Source: CAUTYU01 sp963545205
GTDB lineage: Bacteria > Desulfobacterota > Desulfovibrionia > Desulfovibrionales > Desulfomicrobiaceae
Direction: 5' to 3'
Assembly: GCA_963545205.1 (NCBI GenBank)
Contig: CAUUHW010000005.1
Coordinates: forward strand, 62,001 to 126,000
Length of the DNA stretch: 64,000 nucleotides
The notes under the pieces were generated by a model. That model saw only the letters and a list, made by a program, of their open reading frames with translations, was not told the origin of the DNA and ran no database searches. Both the position numbers and the translations under genes were made by a program. Position 1 is the first letter of the stretch, and each line of letters begins with the position of its first letter. Shown in pieces: positions 59,692 through 64,000 of this stretch.

Positions 59692-61955
59692 AAACCTGGA
59701 GAGTGTGCAACGAGCAATCAGAAGCATGCTCAGGCCGGAAGTCCTGTTGGACATCCTGCAGAACTTCACCCTGTTCGCCACCGACAAGAAACACCGGCGC
59801 ATCAAGATCATCTGCCGCTATCAGCAGTATGAAGGCGCGAACCTGATGGTGGCCCGCGTGGTCAAGGGCTACCCCAAGAAGGGCCTGATCTGGCATTTCC
59901 AGGGTTCGGGCAAATCGCTGCTGATGGTGTTCGCGGCTCAGAAGCTGCGGATGCACCGCAAGCTCGGCAACCCTACGGTGATGATCGTGGTGGACCGCAT
60001 CGACCTGGACACCCAGATCACCGCCACCTTCAACGCCGCCGATATTCCGAACATGATCGGAGCCGCCACCCGGCAGGAACTGTAAAGCCTGCTGGCGGCT
60101 GATACCCGCAAAATCATCATCACCACCATTCACAAGTTCGGCGAGGCGGACGGCCGCCTGAACGAGCGCTCGAACATCATCGTGATGGTGGACGAGGCGC
60201 ACCGCACCCAGGAAGGCGACTTGGGCCGCAAGATGCGCGACGCGCTGCCCAATGCCTTTCTCTTTGGCCTGACCGGCACGCCGATCAACAAGCGGGACCG
60301 CAACACCTTCTGGGCCTTCGGCGCGGACGAGGATGAGCAGGGCTATATGAGCCGTTACTCGTTCCAGGATTCGATCCGGGACAAGGCCACGCTGCCGCTG
60401 CACTTCGAGGCGGTGGACGTGAAGCTGCATATCAACAAGGACGCCATCGACGAAGCCTACTCGCAGATGACCGATGAGCTGAGCGAGCTGGATCGTGACG
60501 ACCTGGCCAAGCGGGCCGCCAAAATGGCGGTGCTGATCAAGGCCCCGGCACGGGTGAACGCCATCTGCCAGCACATCGTCAAGCACTTCCGGGAGAAGGT
60601 GGAGCCGAACGGTTTCAAGGCACAGGTGGTGACCTTCGACCGGGAATGCTGCGTGCTCTACAAGAAGGCCATGGACGAGCTGGTTGGCCCGGAGGCCAGC
60701 GCCATCGTCATGCACACCCAGGGCGGCAAGTCCGACGAATACGCGGAATGGAAACTGGCCAAGGACGAGGAGGAAAAGCTCCTTGACCGATTCCGCGATC
60801 CGAACGACCCGCTCAAGTTCCTGATCGTCACCTCCAAGCTCCTGACCGGCTTCGATGCGCCGATTCTGCAGGTGATGTACCTCGACAAGCCGATGAAGGA
60901 TCACAACCTGTTGCAGGCCATCTGCCGCACCAACCGTGTCTACCCCGGCAAGACCCACGGCCTGATCGTGGATTATCTGGGCATCTTCGATGACGTGGCC
61001 ACGGCCCTCGATTTCGATGAAAAGGCGGTGCAGAAGGTCATTACCAATCTGGATGACCTCAAGAAAGAGCTGCCCGGCGTGGTGGCGAAGAGCCTTTCGT
61101 TCTTCCCTGGCGTGGACCGCACCGTTGGCGGCTACGAGGGATTAATCGCGGCGCAGGACTGCCTGCCGGATAACGAGACCCGGGACAAGTTCGCGGCGGA
61201 ATACTCGGTGCTCTCCCGTCTGTGGGAGGCGCTGTCTCCCGACCCCTGTCTCGGCCCCTATGAAAAGGACTACAAGTGGCTGACCCAGGTCTATGAATCG
61301 GTGAAGCCGCCGAGCGGCAACGGCAAGCTGCTCTGGCACGCCCTGGGGGCCAAGACCATCGAACTGGTGCATGAGAATGTGCATCTGGAGACGGTGCGTG
61401 ACGATCTGGACACCCTGGTGATGGACGCCGAGGTACTCGAAGGGCTGCTTGATGCCAGGGACCCGGACAGGAAATCCCAGGAAATCGAGATCAAGCTCAT
61501 CGCCCGCCTGCGCAAGCACAAGGACAATCCGAAGTTTGTAGCCCTGGGCGAGCGCCTCGAAAAGCTCAGGGAGCGGCACGAACAGGGCCTGCTCCACAGC
61601 CTCGACTTCCTCAAGGAACTGCTGACCCTGGCCAGGGAGGTCGTCCAGGCCGAGAAGCAGGTGGACCCGGTCGATGAACAGGCCAAAGCCAAAGCGGCCC
61701 TGACCGAGCTGTTCGCCGAGGTGAAGAACGGCAAGACGCCGGTGGTGGTCGAGCGGATCGTGACCGACATCGACGAGATCGTGCGGCTGGTCCGATTCCC
61801 CGGTTGGCAAAACACCAAGGCCGGAGAGCGCGAGGTCCGGAAGGCCCTGCGCAAAGTGATTTACGTGAAGTACCAGGTCAAGGACCAGGATCTGTTCGAC
61901 AAGGCGTTCGGGTATATCCGGCAGTACTACTGAGAAGGGATGGTAATGGGGATCT

Positions 61956-64000
61956 ATGGCTAAAACAGGTCAGGCAAAGCAGATCATTGAGAACCGCAGA
62001 GGTGACACCTTTGGCGGTTGGCCTGCCCGTACCCTGCTGGAGGCGGGCGACATTCCCATTGCCCAAATCGCCGAGCTTGCCCTGCGTGAAGGACAGAGCT
62101 CGAATCCTTTGTATCGGGTCCACCGCTGGTTTGCTCGCCGGGTGGGCTCTCAGTTCCGTTCGATCCTCACCGCGTTGACCCTTCCTCCTGACAAGGTCGA
62201 CACCTTTTGGGATACCTATCTCGGCAAAACCTCCGTGCATGGCGCTGTCGTTCTCGATCCCTTCATCGGCGGCGGGACAAGTTTGGTGGAGTCCATGCGC
62301 TGCAACGCCCGGGTGATTGGTTTTGATATCGACCCGGTCGCGACCTTTATTACCCGATTTGAATTGGCCGCCTCCCGGATGGAGGATTACTACCCGGAAA
62401 TCGAGCAGATTTGCAATGAGGTCGCCCAACTCATTACGCCGTTGCATCGGACCATGGTGGATGGCGTCGAACGGGATGTTCTTCATCATTTCTGGGTCCA
62501 GGTGAAGCAGTGCTCGAATTGCCAGAGCGATGTAGAGCTCCATCCCCATTTTCAACTTGCCTACTCCAAAGAGAAGGGACTGCAGTGGGTGTTCTGTAAA
62601 GAGTGCCATGCGGTCCACGAATTGCCGATTGAACGCAAGCTGCTGCACTGCTCTTGCGGCAAGCGCACCACTATCAGCGCGGGCACGCACGGCAACGGGA
62701 TCATGACCTGCCCGACCTGCAAGCACACACGGAAAATCGCAGCGGATGACCTTGACGGTGCCGAACGCCCCAATTGGAGGCTCTTTGCCCAGGAGTATCT
62801 GGTCGGAACCGGCAAGAACTGCACAAGGCATTTCAAGCGCGTCGAAGAGGCGGACCAGGCGTTGTACGACCGAGCCACCCGGAAGCTGCGGATGATCGGG
62901 AATGGCTTGCTTGTGCCGACGAGAAGCATTCCCCGGGAGGGGCGCTCGGATGGACGACCTCTGATCCACGGGATTCGGCATTACGCAGACTTTTTCAATG
63001 ACCGGCAGAAGCTCCACCTGCACCTTCTCGGTTCGGCCATCGGCCGAGTGGAAAGCGATGAGGCGCGGCGCTGCCTTGAGCTGGCCTTCAGTGAGCATCT
63101 CACAACGAACTGCATGTACACGGCCTATGCGTTTGGCTATCGCCGAACGAGCCCGATGTTCTCCATTCACTCATACCGGCACATCACCCGTCCGGTCGAG
63201 CTGAACCCTTGGCAGGATGGCATTGGACGGGGGACGTTCATCAACACGGTTCGGAAAATATCGAAGGCGATTGCGTTTGCCAAAGCGCCCCAGGAGCTGC
63301 ATCCGGAAGGCACCAGAGTCGCTTATGAAGATGATTTCGAGCGCGAACAAGCCTGCCTTGGCTCTGTCGATGATGTATTGAGCGGCAGCGCCACGGCGGC
63401 GATTGAAACCCAGTCTTCCGAGGAACTCCATTTACTACCGGACGGCTCAGTGGATCTCGTGCTGACCGATCCGCCGTATTTCGACAATCTGAGCTACTCG
63501 GAACTCTCGGACTTCTATTTGGCCTGGCATCAGGCTTTGGGAATCGCACCGCCCCCGTATGACAATAACGTCACTTCGGCTCCGATACTGCAGAACCTGG
63601 CCATCACGCGACGGTCCGATGAAGCCATCAAGGGATACCAGGAACGGCTTCAGCAGATTTTCATGGAATGCAGCCGCGTGCTCAAGCCGAACGGGATCTG
63701 CGTGTTCACCTACCACCATAAACTTGCATCGGCATGGGATGCTCTCGGCACGGCTCTGCTTCATTCGGGACTCTCGGTAACCAAGGTTCTGCCCATGCGT
63801 GGCGAAGGCCAAGGAGGCCTTCACACTTACGATGGCACCATCAAGTGGGACGCGGCGCTGGTCTGTCGCAAGAAGAAAGGCGTCATCAAGAGGGGCGTTC
63901 CGGTCATCAGCGAAACCGCCTTCAAAGATGCTGTCGTGGAGGCGGAATCTCACTTTGATGCCTTGTCCGCCCATAAACGGATCGGCTTCAAAATTCCTGA
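61956..64000 (+). CDS. Zinc-ribbon-containing DNA methylase (DUF1156-like), partial at window end
   Basis: Open reading of at least 681 codons from the ATG at 61956 (GGGGAT upstream) to the window edge with no stop. AdoMet motif VLDPFIGGGTSLVES (residue about 105), then a long insert with paired Cys motifs (CSNCQ, CKEC, CSCG, CPTC) forming zinc ribbons, then the catalytic LTDPPYFDNLSYSELSDFYL near residue 505. This order (circularly placed motifs with zinc ribbons) is that of adenine-specific methylases of the DUF1156 type, often in defence islands. It follows hsdR by 22 bases. The 3' end is missing. Confidence 0.85.
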   Translation, partial: MAKTGQAKQIIENRRGDTFGGWPARTLLEAGDIPIAQIAELALREGQSSNPLYRVHRWFARRVGSQFRSILTALTLPPDKVDTFWDTYLGKTSVHGAVVLDPFIGGGTSLVESMRCNARVIGFDIDPVATFITRFELAASRMEDYYPEIEQICNEVAQLITPLHRTMVDGVERDVLHHFWVQVKQCSNCQSDVELHPHFQLAYSKEKGLQWVFCKECHAVHELPIERKLLHCSCGKRTTISAGTHGNGIMTCPTCKHTRKIAADDLDGAERPNWRLFAQEYLVGTGKNCTRHFKRVEEADQALYDRATRKLRMIGNGLLVPTRSIPREGRSDGRPLIHGIRHYADFFNDRQKLHLHLLGSAIGRVESDEARRCLELAFSEHLTTNCMYTAYAFGYRRTSPMFSIHSYRHITRPVELNPWQDGIGRGTFINTVRKISKAIAFAKAPQELHPEGTRVAYEDDFEREQACLGSVDDVLSGSATAAIETQSSEELHLLPDGSVDLVLTDPPYFDNLSYSELSDFYLAWHQALGIAPPPYDNNVTSAPILQNLAITRRSDEAIKGYQERLQQIFMECSRVLKPNGICVFTYHHKLASAWDALGTALLHSGLSVTKVLPMRGEGQGGLHTYDGTIKWDAALVCRKKKGVIKRGVPVISETAFKDAVVEAESHFDALSAHKRIGFKIP

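Larger units (their letters stand above)
58853..61933 (+). pseudogene. hsdR: Type I restriction subunit gene interrupted by an in-frame stop
   Basis: Before the stop: nuclease domain with KRFDIVLLVNG and VVGEAKTP (Asp...Glu-x-Lys) and Walker A HFQGSGKSLLM. At 60083 the frame meets TAA, then continues without shift through VMVDEAHRTQEG (motif II), FGLTGTPI (III), LLQAICRTNRVYPG (VI) and the helical C-terminus to 61933. The residue expected at the stop is probably Glu (GAA to TAA). Three short GAAGTTTGAA-type insertions (58960-59014, 59331-59396, 59657-59691) lengthen the N-terminal half in frame. Unless the stop is read through, no full HsdR is made and the system should methylate but not cleave. 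Confidence 0.9.

Noticed and set aside
59387..60958. 523-residue minus-strand frame
   Set aside because: A shadow of hsdR in G+C-rich DNA. It spans the region where the plus strand encodes clear helicase motifs.
61878..63170. 430-residue minus-strand frame
   Set aside because: Overlaps the plus-strand zinc-ribbon methylase, which has motifs, a ribosome site and no stop to the window end; the minus frame has no recognisable domain.

Overview
The window looks like a chromosomal segment of an anaerobic Gram-negative bacterium, most plausibly a Desulfovibrio-like deltaproteobacterium. The signs are lipid A synthesis (lpxK), several TRAP transporters, amino-acid and apparently organosulfonate catabolism, two NhaC-type antiporters, and a tmRNA with the tag ANDNYEYAMAA. 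No rRNA or marker protein fixes the species. The host backbone is A+T-leaning. Two tracts (about 10.6-11.8 kb and 45.6-64 kb) are visibly G+C-richer and carry phage and restriction-modification genes, so they look acquired.

Layout. 0-5.2 kb: a RelB/DinJ antitoxin whose toxin partner is fused in frame to an NhaC antiporter, then isoaspartyl dipeptidase and a cyclic-nucleotide-domain/aspartase fusion; together they would release aspartate from isoaspartyl peptides and deaminate it to fumarate. 5.36 kb: tRNA-His. 5.4-10.5 kb: a GntR regulator, a complete TRAP transporter and an agmatinase-family ureohydrolase, bracketed by a direct repeat of the tRNA-His 3' end plus terminator, like an integrated island without an integrase. 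10.6-12.3 kb: remnants of hsdM and hicB. 12.6-18.1 kb: an envelope operon (DUF4198 protein, LolA-like carrier, outer-membrane beta-barrel, MMPL/RND pump). 18.4-24.4 kb: a second TRAP system (DctP, fused DctQM) with a GlcG/HbpS protein, preceded by a two-component system.

24.6-40.5 kb is the most interesting metabolic block: two GntR regulators, a strong palindromic operator, a lone DctP, a HisD-family dehydrogenase outside any histidine operon, a DegT-type aminotransferase, a TauE/SafE sulfite-exporter-type protein, an unrecognised protein, a third full TRAP system, a cysteate lyase/D-cysteine desulfhydrase-type PLP enzyme, an NhaC antiporter, an amino acid:cation symporter, an Asp/Glu-type racemase and RidA. 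I propose these form a pathway for a C3 amino-sulfonate such as cysteinolate or cysteate: oxidation of the amino alcohol to cysteate, racemisation, beta-elimination to sulfite plus aminoacrylate, RidA clean-up and sulfite export.

40.6-45.3 kb is housekeeping: RNase R, LpxK, a Bax-inhibitor-1 family protein and tmRNA. From 45.6 kb a prophage remnant follows tmRNA (frameshifted HTH protein, terminase fragment, glutamine amidotransferase fragment, gamma-glutamylcyclotransferase, excisionase-like protein), then a type I restriction-modification locus with two tandem hsdM genes, an S23 four-helix-bundle gene, two AlbA-type genes, hsdS, an inserted PD-(D/E)XK nuclease, an hsdR split by an in-frame stop codon, and a zinc-ribbon DNA methylase that runs off the window end. 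Short repeats built on GAAGTTTGAA/TTCAAACTTC recur inside hsdM1, hsdM2 and hsdR and flank the S23 gene in inverted orientation.
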